From Lachnospiraceae bacterium (GTDB taxonomy: Bacteria > Bacillota > Clostridia > Lachnospirales > Lachnospiraceae), in the NCBI GenBank assembly GCA_024682375.1, contig JAIKZI010000066.1, positions 102,624 to 166,623 on the forward strand: a stretch of 64,000 bases of DNA, given 5' to 3'. The translations under genes were made by a program, and so were the position numbers. Shown here one piece after another: positions 56,596 to 64,000 of the stretch; positions within the stretch are counted from its first letter, which is position 1, and each line of letters begins with the position of its first letter. Below the pieces are notes generated by a model. It ran no database searches. It worked only from the letters and a program-made list of their open reading frames with translations, and had not been told where the DNA came from.

Positions 56596-57947
56596 AGATT
56601 GCCCTCTTCACCAGATTCTATAATTTCTCTTGCAAGTTCTAACAATTTATCCCTAGTATTATCCTGTGGCTGGTCTATAACATGATTTAAAAGTTCTTTT
56701 AAAACAATTCCGATCTTCGGACCCGACTCCAATCCTAAATTCATCAAATCTTTTCCATTTATCTTCAAGTCTTTGATGCAGATTGCCTGATTTTTATTTA
56801 TAACACTTTCCAGATTATCTCTAAGATCCATCAAATTCTGGACTTTCTCTTCACGAAGATAATCACTCTGTGCAAGAATGTCTGCAGTTTTTAAAAGTAT
56901 TAGTTCCCCGGCGATATCGGATCCCATGCGATTTAGCAGCCTTCTCGCTGCTCTCTCGGTGTTTCCAGGTCTTTCATCATGAAATCTAACCAGTCTCTGC
57001 ACACGTTTTATGGTATTGTTATCAAACTTAAGACGACGCATGATTTTCCCAGTCATACCTGCGCCCACCTGCGGATGTCCATTGAAGTGGTCTCTGCCAT
57101 TTTCATCTGTAGTCTTACATTCAGGTTTACCAACATCATGGAAAAAAGCAGCCAATCTAAGTATTTTATATTTACTCTCAACTCCCTGAATAACCATTAC
57201 AGTATGATCAGCTACATTGTAGATATGGTGAGGCGAATTCTGTTCTGTTTCTTCCATAGCATCCCATTCAGGGATAAAAACCTTAGAAAGTCCTGTTTTA
57301 TATAATTCATATAACCTGTCCGGATTATCTGAACAGATAATCTTTACAAACTCCTCACGAATTCTTTCAGCACTTACCTTTGATAATGTAGGTGCCAATT
57401 CACAGATTGCATCATAAGTCTTATTTTCAATAGCAAAGCCAAATCTCGCTGCAAAACGAATAGCTCTAAGCATACGAAGAGCATCCTCTGAAAATCTCTC
57501 CTTTGGCTCACCAACGCATTTAATAACGCCTTTCTTTAAATCAGAAATCCCATCGAATTCATCCACAAGTCCGACATCGTCGTTATAAGCCATTGCATTT
57601 ATAGTAAAATCTCTACGTTTTAAATCTTCGGAAAGATTATTTGTAAATTCAACATTTTTAGGATGTCTGCCGTCTAAATATTCTCCATCAACTCTAAACG
57701 TTGTAACTTCGTATGCATTTTTTCCAAGCATAACTGTTACAGTTCCATGCTGAATGCCGGTATCAATGGTCTTTTTAAAAAGTGCTTTTACATCTTCTGG
57801 TTTTGCCGATGTTGTTATGTCCCAATCTTTCGGAATTTCTCCCAAAATCGAGTCACGGACACAGCCGCCTACAGCGTAGGCAGCGTGTCCGTTCTCTTCA
57901 AGCGTCTTAATTATATTTTTTACATCTAAAGGCAACTCAATTTTCAT
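56592..57947 (-). CDS. cca: CCA tRNA nucleotidyltransferase with HD domain
   Basis: 451 aa. Adds or repairs the CCA end of tRNAs, needed here as tRNA-Leu lacks an encoded CCA. Class II nucleotidyltransferase: AYAVGGCVRDSILGEIPKDWDITT, TVMLGKNAYEVTTFRVDGEY, RDFTINAMAYN and RMLRAIRFAARFGF. An HD phosphohydrolase domain follows (LAAFFHDVGKPECKTTDENG..HFNGHPQVGA), then a helical C-terminal part. Overlaps proS by 1 nt and the lipoprotein by 4 nt. Confidence 0.95.
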   Translation of the reverse strand: MKIELPLDVKNIIKTLEENGHAAYAVGGCVRDSILGEIPKDWDITTSAKPEDVKALFKKTIDTGIQHGTVTVMLGKNAYEVTTFRVDGEYLDGRHPKNVEFTNNLSEDLKRRDFTINAMAYNDDVGLVDEFDGISDLKKGVIKCVGEPKERFSEDALRMLRAIRFAARFGFAIENKTYDAICELAPTLSKVSAERIREEFVKIICSDNPDRLYELYKTGLSKVFIPEWDAMEETEQNSPHHIYNVADHTVMVIQGVESKYKILRLAAFFHDVGKPECKTTDENGRDHFNGHPQVGAGMTGKIMRRLKFDNNTIKRVQRLVRFHDERPGNTERAARRLLNRMGSDIAGELILLKTADILAQSDYLREEKVQNLMDLRDNLESVINKNQAICIKDLKINGKDLMNLGLESGPKIGIVLKELLNHVIDQPQDNTRDKLLELAREIIESGEEGNL

Positions 57948-59386
57948 TAATATGCTTTACCCCAGAATACAAGCTTCTTTGCTGGTTTTCCACAGCAAAC
58001 ACATGTTGGAGCAATTTCCTCCTGTTCAAATGGCATACAACGGCTTGTAGCAGTTGTATCAGCCTTTATCTTCTCTTCACAAGCCACATCTCCGCACCAC
58101 ATAGCTCTTACGAATCCAGGCTTGTTTTCAATAGCATCCTTAAACTCTTCATAATTATGTGCATCTGAAATATGAGAAGCGAGATGATTTTTTGCTCTCT
58201 GAAGCATATCTGCCTGCATTGTCTCCATAACCTGATTAGCGCAAGATACGATATCAGATATGTTACATACAGTCTTTTCCCTAGTATCACGGCGTACAAT
58301 TACGCATGTACCTTTTTCCAAATCTCTAGGTCCAATTTCTACACGAAGAGGGATACCTCTGATTTCTGCCTCAGCGAATTTATATCCAGGGCTCTTATCA
58401 GTGTCATCCATCTTGGCTCTAATTCCAGCAGCCTTAAGTGTATCTCTAATTTCTGATGCTTTGTCTAAAATGCCATCCTTCTTCTGCTGAATAGGAACAA
58501 CCATAACCTGTGTAGGTGCAATTCTAGGTGGAAGTACCAATCCTGAATCATCACCATGAACCATAATAATAGCACCAAGTAGACGTGTCGAAATACCCCA
58601 TGATGTCTGATGAACATACTGGAGTTTATTATTCTTATCTGTATACTGAATGCCAAAAGCTTTTGCAAATCCATCACCGAAGTTGTGGCTGGTTCCTGAC
58701 TGAAGAGCCTTTCCATCATGCATAAGTGCTTCAATTGTATATGTAGCCTTTGCACCAGCAAACTTCTCTTTATCAGTCTTCTGTCCTTTTACCATAGGGA
58801 TTGCAAGATACTTTTCACAGAAGTCAGCGTAGATATTTAACATCTGAATAGTTCTCTCTTCAGCCTCTTCTTCTGTTGCATGTGCAGTATGTCCTTCCTG
58901 CCATAGGAATTCTGAAGAACGAAGGAATGGACGTGTTGTCTTCTCCCAACGAACTACTGAACACCACTGATTGTAAACCTTAGGAAGGTCTCTATATGAA
59001 TTTACAATATTTGAATATAAATCACAGAATAGTGTTTCTGATGTAGGTCTTACACAAAGTCTCTCAGAAAGTTCATTAAGACCACCCTGAGTAACCCATG
59101 CAACCTCTGGAGCGAATCCTTCTACATGATCCTTCTCCTTATCAAGAAGACTTTCGGGGATGAGCATCGGCATATATACATTTTCTACACCGTTCTCCTT
59201 AAAGATATCGTCCATAATCTTCTGAATGTTTTCCCAAATTGCGTATCCATTGGGTTTGAAGATCATGAAGCCCTTTACTGATGAATACTCCATCAGCTCA
59301 GCCTTTCTAACGACATCCGTATACCACTGAGCGAAATCCTCGTCCATTGGTGTGATCTGCTCTACCAATTTCTTGTCTTCTGCCAT
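57947..59386 (-). CDS. proS: Prolyl-tRNA synthetase, archaeal/eukaryal-type (no inserted editing domain)
   Basis: 479 aa, the short type 3 ProRS; the bacterial type with an editing insert is about 570. Class II motifs: [85 protein letters not shown] (motif 2), and [15 protein letters not shown] (anticodon domain). C-terminal extension ends in the zinc-type [19 protein letters not shown]. Alanine mischarging must be corrected in trans, and a ProX gene is at 344-835. It lies between the pseudouridine synthase gene and cca. Confidence 0.96.
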   Translation of the reverse strand: MAEDKKLVEQITPMDEDFAQWYTDVVRKAELMEYSSVKGFMIFKPNGYAIWENIQKIMDDIFKENGVENVYMPMLIPESLLDKEKDHVEGFAPEVAWVTQGGLNELSERLCVRPTSETLFCDLYSNIVNSYRDLPKVYNQWCSVVRWEKTTRPFLRSSEFLWQEGHTAHATEEEAEERTIQMLNIYADFCEKYLAIPMVKGQKTDKEKFAGAKATYTIEALMHDGKALQSGTSHNFGDGFAKAFGIQYTDKNNKLQYVHQTSWGISTRLLGAIIMVHGDDSGLVLPPRIAPTQVMVVPIQQKKDGILDKASEIRDTLKAAGIRAKMDDTDKSPGYKFAEAEIRGIPLRVEIGPRDLEKGTCVIVRRDTREKTVCNISDIVSCANQVMETMQADMLQRAKNHLASHISDAHNYEEFKDAIENKPGFVRAMWCGDVACEEKIKADTTATSRCMPFEQEEIAPTCVCCGKPAKKLVFWGKAY

Positions 59387-59413
59387 TTTTAATACTACTC
59401 CTTTTTATTTCTT

Positions 59414-60082
59414 TTATTCTTCTCTAAGCATAGAGAACTCCAGGAAGTCTTCTCCCTTAGGAGTTACCTCATATTCACAAGGCTCTTTTGTACTAGGATG
59501 AATGAATTCAATCCTATATGCACATAAGTCCAAAGGTCTTCCTGTGCTTTGTCCACCGTATTTTCGATCTCCAACTATAGGCATATTTCTGCCCGCAAGC
59601 TGACAACGAATCTGATGAAACCGTCCGGTTAACAGTTCTATATCAAGTAGCTTCATGTTGTCAAGTCTGTCACACACTTTGTAAGACAAAATTGCCTTCT
59701 TAGCTCTTGGATTATTCTCATCGACGATTCGTGCTCTGGATTCCCTGGTATCTTTTATCAGAAAATCTTCTAATCGATCCTCTTCAGGAACATTATCTCT
59801 TTCTACGACGGCATAATACGATTTTTGAATTTTATGATCAACCAATTCCCGGCTTAAAGTCTCTGCTGCTTTTTTAGTTTTAGCGCATAACATTATACCC
59901 TCAACAGGCTGGTCAAGTCTATTTATAATTCCTACATATGTACTTTCATTTCTTTCACTTCTCAGATTACGAAGAAAACTCACTACGTCCATTTCGAGTG
60001 AGTTCTTCGTCTCCACTGCCATACCTGCAGGTTTATAAATTACATACAAATCATCATCTTCAAACAAGATTTCAGGATTCAT
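59414..60082 (-). CDS. RluA-family pseudouridine synthase
   Basis: 222 aa, a short member without an S4 domain. Catalytic Asp motif INRLDQPVEGIMLCAKT, start LYVIYKPAGMAVETK, and GRFHQIRCQLAGRNMPIVGDRKYG near the C-terminus. It isomerises uridine in rRNA or tRNA; which site is not readable. It lies 48 nt after the response regulator and 27 nt before proS, so it is part of the HK-RR-rlu-proS-cca-lipoprotein run. Confidence 0.9.
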   Translation of the reverse strand: MNPEILFEDDDLYVIYKPAGMAVETKNSLEMDVVSFLRNLRSERNESTYVGIINRLDQPVEGIMLCAKTKKAAETLSRELVDHKIQKSYYAVVERDNVPEEDRLEDFLIKDTRESRARIVDENNPRAKKAILSYKVCDRLDNMKLLDIELLTGRFHQIRCQLAGRNMPIVGDRKYGGQSTGRPLDLCAYRIEFIHPSTKEPCEYEVTPKGEDFLEFSMLREE

Positions 60083-60130
60083 GTTAAGCCCCTCCCAACA
60101 ATACCTTCAAAAAAAATCTATCCAAAGAAA

Positions 60131-60820
60131 CTAAATTTTAAATCGATAACCTACGCCCCAAATAGTCTCGATATACTGTGGATTTGCTTTCTCCACCTCA
60201 ATTTTCTCTCTGATTTTCTTGATGTGTACAGTTACTGTTGCAATATCACCTATAGACTCCATATTCCAAATTTCTCTGAAAAGGTCTTCTTTGGAAAAAA
60301 CATGGTTAGGGTTTTCAGCCAGGAAGTGTAAAAGCTCAAACTCTTTTGTAGTAAGCTGCTTTTCTTCTCCATTTACCCATACACGTCTTGCAGTCTTGTC
60401 AATTCGAAGTCCGCGAATATTTAGAACTTCGTTATTGATACTAGGAGCATTTGTAAGTCTTTCAAATCTAGAAAGATGAGCCTTAACTCTGGCTACAAGC
60501 TCACTAGGTGAGAAAGGTTTTGTGATATAATCATCAGCTCCAAGTCCCAGTCCTCTAATTTTGTCGATATCTTCTTTCTTTGCCGAAACCATCAGAATAG
60601 GGTTATCTTTGATTTCTCTGATTCTTTCACAGATATCAAATCCATCAACACCAGGCAACATAAGATCGAGAATGAACATATCAAAATCCTCGTTCAATGC
60701 TGCATTCAAACCATCTGTACCATTAGATTCAACTTTTACCTCGAACCCGCTTAATTCCAGATAATCTTTCTCCAGGTTTGCGATTGCCTCTTCGTCCTCG
60801 ACTATCAAAATTCTTGACAT
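60131..60820 (-). CDS. OmpR-family response regulator
   Basis: 229 aa from the ATG of MSRILIVEDEEAI with GGAGGAG upstream; the track adds 30 codons that belong to the kinase 3' end. Receiver: acidic pair EDEE, phospho-Asp in MFILDLMLPGVDGF, Lys in GADDYITKPFSPSEL. Winged helix: VNGEEKQLTTKEFELLHFLAENPNHVFSKEDLF and VTVHIKKIREKIE..YIETIWGVGYRFKI. Partner of the kinase directly upstream. Target genes unknown. Its start lies inside the kinase frame (see the finding on the A7 run). Confidence 0.93.
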   Translation of the reverse strand: MSRILIVEDEEAIANLEKDYLELSGFEVKVESNGTDGLNAALNEDFDMFILDLMLPGVDGFDICERIREIKDNPILMVSAKKEDIDKIRGLGLGADDYITKPFSPSELVARVKAHLSRFERLTNAPSINNEVLNIRGLRIDKTARRVWVNGEEKQLTTKEFELLHFLAENPNHVFSKEDLFREIWNMESIGDIATVTVHIKKIREKIEVEKANPQYIETIWGVGYRFKI

Positions 60821-62309
60821 TTTTCTCCTCCATTTTTTTCCTGAGCATGAAATACATCGCTGTACCTGCCCCCTCTGTACTAGTTGCCCAAATGTTTCCA
60901 CCATGGTCATCTATAATTTTCTTCACTATGGATAAGCCTATTCCAGAACCACCAGTTGAAGAATTTCTAGATGTATCCGCCCTAAATAATCTGTCAAAAA
61001 TATGCGGCAAATCATTTGAGGATATACCTATACCATTATCTCGAATTTCAACTTGGACTGAATCCCCGAGATCCAAAATCGTCATATCGATTCTTCCAGG
61101 ATCCTCTTCAGTTTTCTGTCCCATATATTTAACACTATTCGAAATAATGTTATGGATCACTCGTTCCAATTGCTGTCTATCAGCAATTACCTTGACTCCA
61201 TCTTCTACTTCAGATTTAAAGTTAAACCTTATCTTCTGATTAGCCAGATCCATCTCAATCTCATCCGCTGTCTCCCTAAAAAACTGATTAGCCGGAATCA
61301 TTGTGAAGTTGTATGGAATCCTATTGGTATCTATCTTTGTATATAAAGATAGTTCGTTAATAAGAGCATTCATGTCATTTGCCTTATGCACGATAGTCCG
61401 TAAATATGAATCTCTCTTTTCCGGAGTAGCTGCTACTCCATCCAGCACTCCTTCTGCATAGCCTTTTATAGCTGTGATAGGAGTTTTTAAATCATGAACT
61501 ATATTACTAATAAGCTGTCTCTGTTCTTCCTCATTTCGCATCTTCTCTTTAGAAGTTGCCAGAAGTCGCTTTCGCATTTCTTCAAAAGCTCTATATAGTT
61601 CAGTAATTTCATCATTACCTTCAGTATATATTTCATTATTGAGATTGCCTTTTCTGATTTCATTAGCTGCTTCACAAAGCATCTCAACACGAGGAACTAT
61701 TCCTCTATAGTTCCATAGTACCATAATAACGCCTGTCAACAATAGTACTACGAAAGCTGATATTACAAAATCAGCTGCGATTCTCTTCGTCTCCGGCTTT
61801 ATAGAATTAGCAGAAGTGACCAGATAAATCGTACCAGATTTATCTTTTCCATATTTAAAATTAAGTTTTTTCCAAAGAATCGGTTTTTCATCTTTAGTAT
61901 AAGTAATCAGTTCTACCCTCTGATCTGGATTACAGAACTTAGGCAGTTTCTTCTGACTCACCTCATCTTCGCCATCGACATCCCCATTGTATATAAGCTT
62001 ATTACCTTTTAGAACTATCAAATAGGAATAATTCTGTCTAAGAGTTAAATCAAATTTCTTAACTGTACTCTGATTAATCTTATCTGTGTCCGTATCTTTA
62101 AGCCATTTTTCAACCTTTATAAGGTTGTCATCCGAATATACATTTAACAAATTCAAAGAGTTGGTAAGATACTTTACTTCACTTTTTAAACTTACCCTCT
62201 CTGTTCCACCTGATAGCTTTTTCATGCCTGAAAAAGCAATAAACGCCAACACACACGGGACTATCATGATTATCAAAAAAGAAACCACTAGTCGTGTCTT
62301 CAGCTTCAA
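60729..62309 (-). CDS. Sensor histidine kinase with long overlap into its response regulator
   Basis: 526 aa from a TTG start (reads LKLKTRLVVSF) that has GGGGAGG 9 nt upstream; no ATG fits. Membrane helix 1 (LVVSFLIIMIVPCVLAFIAF), an outer sensor of about 150 aa, helix 2 (FVISAFVVLLLTGVIMVLW), HAMP, then HisKA (ISNIVHDLKTPITAIKGY) and HATPase (NIISNSVKYMG, EIRDNGIGISSNDLPHIFDRLFRADTS, GGSGIGLSIVKKIIDDHGG). After the natural end MYFMLRKK the frame runs on for a basic tail and overlaps the regulator by 92 nt. With one extra A in the A7 run it would stop at about 60805 instead. Confidence 0.88.
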   Translation of the reverse strand: MKLKTRLVVSFLIIMIVPCVLAFIAFSGMKKLSGGTERVSLKSEVKYLTNSLNLLNVYSDDNLIKVEKWLKDTDTDKINQSTVKKFDLTLRQNYSYLIVLKGNKLIYNGDVDGEDEVSQKKLPKFCNPDQRVELITYTKDEKPILWKKLNFKYGKDKSGTIYLVTSANSIKPETKRIAADFVISAFVVLLLTGVIMVLWNYRGIVPRVEMLCEAANEIRKGNLNNEIYTEGNDEITELYRAFEEMRKRLLATSKEKMRNEEEQRQLISNIVHDLKTPITAIKGYAEGVLDGVAATPEKRDSYLRTIVHKANDMNALINELSLYTKIDTNRIPYNFTMIPANQFFRETADEIEMDLANQKIRFNFKSEVEDGVKVIADRQQLERVIHNIISNSVKYMGQKTEEDPGRIDMTILDLGDSVQVEIRDNGIGISSNDLPHIFDRLFRADTSRNSSTGGSGIGLSIVKKIIDDHGGNIWATSTEGAGTAMYFMLRKKMEEKNVKNFDSRGRRGNRKPGERLSGIKRVRGKS

Positions 62310-62330
62310 ATCAATTAGCCTCCCCAATAT

Positions 62331-62365
62331 ATAAAAAATAAGACCGTATAATATACGGTCTTATT
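62331..62365 (-). terminator. Terminator after metK
   Basis: Stem AATAAGACCGTAT / ATACGGTCTTATT, 3-nt loop, then a T-rich run on the minus strand; it separates metK from the two-component genes. Confidence 0.85.
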
Positions 62366-62409
62366 ATACCACTTAATTATATCTTTTTAGAACACCCAAA
62401 AGTGCATAA

Positions 62410-63591
62410 TTACAAGTATTTTTTAAGCTTTTCTACTTTATCTAAAGCTTCCCAAGGAAGTGAAAGATCATTTCTTCCAAAGTGACCATAAGCTGCTGTA
62501 GGTCTGTAAATTGGTCTGCGAAGATCTAACATCTTGATAATTCCAGCAGGTCTTAAATCGAAGTTTTCTCTAACGATAGAAACAAGTTTCTCGTCAGAGA
62601 GCTTACCTGTGCCAAAAGTATCCACATTTATAGATGTTGGTTCCGCTACTCCGATAGCATAGCTCAACTGGATCTCACACTTTTCAGCCAATCCAGCAGC
62701 TACTAAATTCTTTGCCACATAACGAGCTGCATATGCTGCAGATCTATCAACCTTCGTGCAGTCTTTTCCAGAGAAAGCTCCGCCACCATGACGAGCCATT
62801 CCACCGTAAGTATCTACAATAATCTTTCTACCTGTAAGACCTGCATCACCATGAGGACCACCGATTACAAATCTGCCTGTTGGATTGATAAAGAATTTTG
62901 TCTTCTCATCAATAAGTTCCTTTGGAAGAACCGGATCAAAGACATGCTTCTTAATATCCTCATGAATCTGTTCCTGAGTCACATCTTCATCATGCTGAGT
63001 TGAAAGAACTACAGCTTCAAGTCTAGATGGTTTTCCTTCCTCATCATACTCTACGCTGACCTGAGTCTTACCATCCGGACGAAGATAAGAAAGTGTACCA
63101 TCTTTTCTCACGTCTGTAAGTCTCTTTGAAAGCTTATGAGCTAAATCGATTGGATAAGGCATGAAATCTTCTGTCTCATTTGTAGCATAGCCGAACATCA
63201 TACCCTGATCTCCAGCTCCAGTATCGAGTTCATCTTTCAAAGAACCTTCTCTTGCTTCAAGTGCCTTGTCAACACCCTGAGCAATATCCTGTGACTGCTG
63301 ATCCAAAGCTACCATAACTGCACATGTATTTCCGTCAAATCCAGTCTTTGCATCATCATATCCAATTTCATTTACTGTTTTACGTACAATTGCAGGAATA
63401 TCCAAAACTGCCTTTGTAGTAATCTCACCTGTTACTAGAATAAATCCAGTACAAGCTGTTGTCTCACAGGCAACACGACTCATAGGGTCCTGCTCCATGC
63501 AAGCATCCAAAATAGCATCGCTGACCGCATCACAAACTTTGTCAGGATGTCCTTCTGTAACTGACTCTGATGTAAAAAGTCTCTTTTCCAT
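62410..63591 (-). CDS. metK: S-adenosylmethionine synthetase
   Basis: 393 aa from the second ATG of the MM pair, with AGGAGG 7 nt upstream; the track adds 11 codons. Makes SAM from methionine and [42 protein letters not shown] (MetK signature), [24 protein letters not shown] and [23 protein letters not shown] are all present. Under control of an S-box riboswitch in its leader, which fits feedback by its own product. Confidence 0.97.
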   Translation of the reverse strand: MEKRLFTSESVTEGHPDKVCDAVSDAILDACMEQDPMSRVACETTACTGFILVTGEITTKAVLDIPAIVRKTVNEIGYDDAKTGFDGNTCAVMVALDQQSQDIAQGVDKALEAREGSLKDELDTGAGDQGMMFGYATNETEDFMPYPIDLAHKLSKRLTDVRKDGTLSYLRPDGKTQVSVEYDEEGKPSRLEAVVLSTQHDEDVTQEQIHEDIKKHVFDPVLPKELIDEKTKFFINPTGRFVIGGPHGDAGLTGRKIIVDTYGGMARHGGGAFSGKDCTKVDRSAAYAARYVAKNLVAAGLAEKCEIQLSYAIGVAEPTSINVDTFGTGKLSDEKLVSIVRENFDLRPAGIIKMLDLRRPIYRPTAAYGHFGRNDLSLPWEALDKVEKLKKYL

Positions 63592-63613
63592 CATTCGACC
63601 TCCTATAAACACG

Positions 63614-63643
63614 AAAAAATCCACCAGATATTACTCGGCGGAT
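63614..63643 (-). terminator. Riboswitch terminator in the metK leader
   Basis: Minus strand ATCCGCC / GGTGGAT hairpin (one G-U), then TTTTTTCG, just before the metK ribosome site. Confidence 0.8.
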
Positions 63644-63663
63644 CAGAATTAAAAGATTAAGAA

Positions 63664-63773
63664 TTCCCTTATTGTTCGATCACTCGCTTAAGGAAGGCAC
63701 CTTCCGCACAATTCGTCCGGAGGTTGTCGTGGTATCACTGATCCTCTTAGTCTCCACCACTCTTAATAAGAGA
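63664..63773 (-). promoter_or_regulatory. SAM-I (S-box) riboswitch aptamer
   Basis: Minus strand reads CTCTTATTAAGAG, GTGGTGGAG, GATCAGTGATACCACGACAACC, GGAAGGTGCCTTCC, and AATAAGGG closing P1. These are the S-box blocks (AAGAG, GGTGGAGG, GATGAAACCCGGCAACC, GGTGC) in order. P1 is TCTTATT with AATAAGG. SAM binding should favour the terminator at 63614 and turn metK off. Two positions in the core, such as GATACCACGACAACC, differ from the most common sequence. Confidence 0.9.
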
Positions 63774-63819
63774 AATTTTATGTATATGGAATTTTCAATC
63801 TTTGTTGTAACTTCCTTAA

Positions 63820-63848
63820 AGGATACAATCTCATATAGAATAAGTCAA
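63820..63848 (-). promoter_or_regulatory. metK promoter
   Basis: Minus strand TTGACT, exactly 17 nt, TATCCT, about 40 nt before the riboswitch. Confidence 0.65.
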
Positions 63849-63890
63849 GGGAAGTCTCTGTTTTGTAAGATATTATTTATCTTTTTTAGG

Positions 63891-63926
63891 AAAAAAGAAA
63901 GATCACGCTTCTTATGAAGCATGACC
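63891..63926 (-). terminator. Terminator at the right edge
   Basis: GATCACGCTTC / GAAGCATGACC hairpin (with G-U pairs on the minus strand) followed by TTTCTTTTTT there and ACCTTTTTAT on the other side. Follows the partial gene at 63939. Confidence 0.7.
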
Positions 63927-63938
63927 TTTTTATAAAAT

Positions 63939-64000
63939 CTATAAAACCTTTACGATTTTTCTATTCTTTTCTCTGGATAAATCGATGATGTTTCCATGTT
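63939..64000 (-). CDS. C-terminal fragment of an unknown gene entering from the right
   Basis: The minus-strand frame open at the window edge ends at TAG (63939-63941) after about 19 codons reading GNIIDLSREKNRKIVKVL. It stops 13 nt before a terminator, as a real gene end would. Other frames are also open for similar lengths, so this is uncertain. No family can be assigned. Confidence 0.4.
   Translation of the reverse strand, partial: HGNIIDLSREKNRKIVKVL

Noticed and set aside
60778-61239. 153-aa plus-strand ORF
   Set aside because: Antisense to the histidine kinase catalytic domain; no start signal or known motif.

Overview
The window looks like a low-GC, Gram-positive, motile anaerobe of the Clostridia, most like Lachnospiraceae. 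The signs are the AT-rich sequence, strong AGGAGG-type ribosome binding sites, Gram-positive genes such as veg, mreB/mbl, long-form hpf and glpP, SEC-C tails on SecA and methionine aminopeptidase, an archaeal-type ProRS, and a flagellar rod cluster. The hup-to-ftsH cluster lacks yabP, yabQ and spoIIE, which suggests a lineage that does not sporulate. No prophage, insertion sequence, integrase or CRISPR array was seen. Most genes lie on the minus strand. The exact genus is not determined.

Layout. 1-7.4 kb: the end of an unknown plus-strand gene, then mreB/mbl, a glycosyltransferase, the flagellar rod genes flhO-flgG-flgJ behind a sigma-D-type promoter, recD2 and the tRNA-editing gene proX. 7.4-17.5 kb: a second glycosyltransferase, a candidate small RNA, uvrB-uvrA, secA, a structured RNA divergent from secA, and map. 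17.5-25.5 kb: cell-envelope genes (a SurA-like membrane protein, an NlpC/P60 hydrolase, veg, plsC, and the hydrolase-murF-ddl operon) and an XRE/TPR regulator. 25.6-32 kb: hpf, a short-chain reductase, a small XRE regulator, a glycerol-3-phosphate-oxidoreductase-like operon behind an attenuator-like leader, murI, and glpP (the matching antiterminator gene). 32-43.5 kb: the yhaO-yhaN nuclease pair, a Wzz-like protein, a TetM-like GTPase fused to a Rae1/YacP-like NYN nuclease, a GT2-GtrA protein, a flavin reductase and NhaC. 43.7-50.3 kb: glycogen and maltodextrin genes (malQ-glgP, a GH13 amylase), tRNA-Leu and a palindromic repeat element. 50.3-55.2 kb: hup, rqcP, divIC, tilS, hpt, ftsH. 55.3-64 kb: a PEGA lipoprotein, cca, proS, a pseudouridine synthase, a two-component system, and metK under an S-box riboswitch.

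How the genes fit together. This is mostly chromosomal core: envelope growth, motility, DNA repair, translation quality control and storage-sugar use. ProX probably supplies the editing that the short ProRS lacks. GlpP probably controls the glp-like leader 4 kb away. The most novel-looking items are the GTPase-NYN fusion, which may be a ribosome-targeted mRNA nuclease, and two short intergenic transcripts with C-rich loops that resemble anti-Shine-Dalgarno small RNAs. Also notable are the structured RNA beside secA and the long histidine kinase/response regulator overlap at an A7 run. All calls come from reading the sequence; no database search was run.
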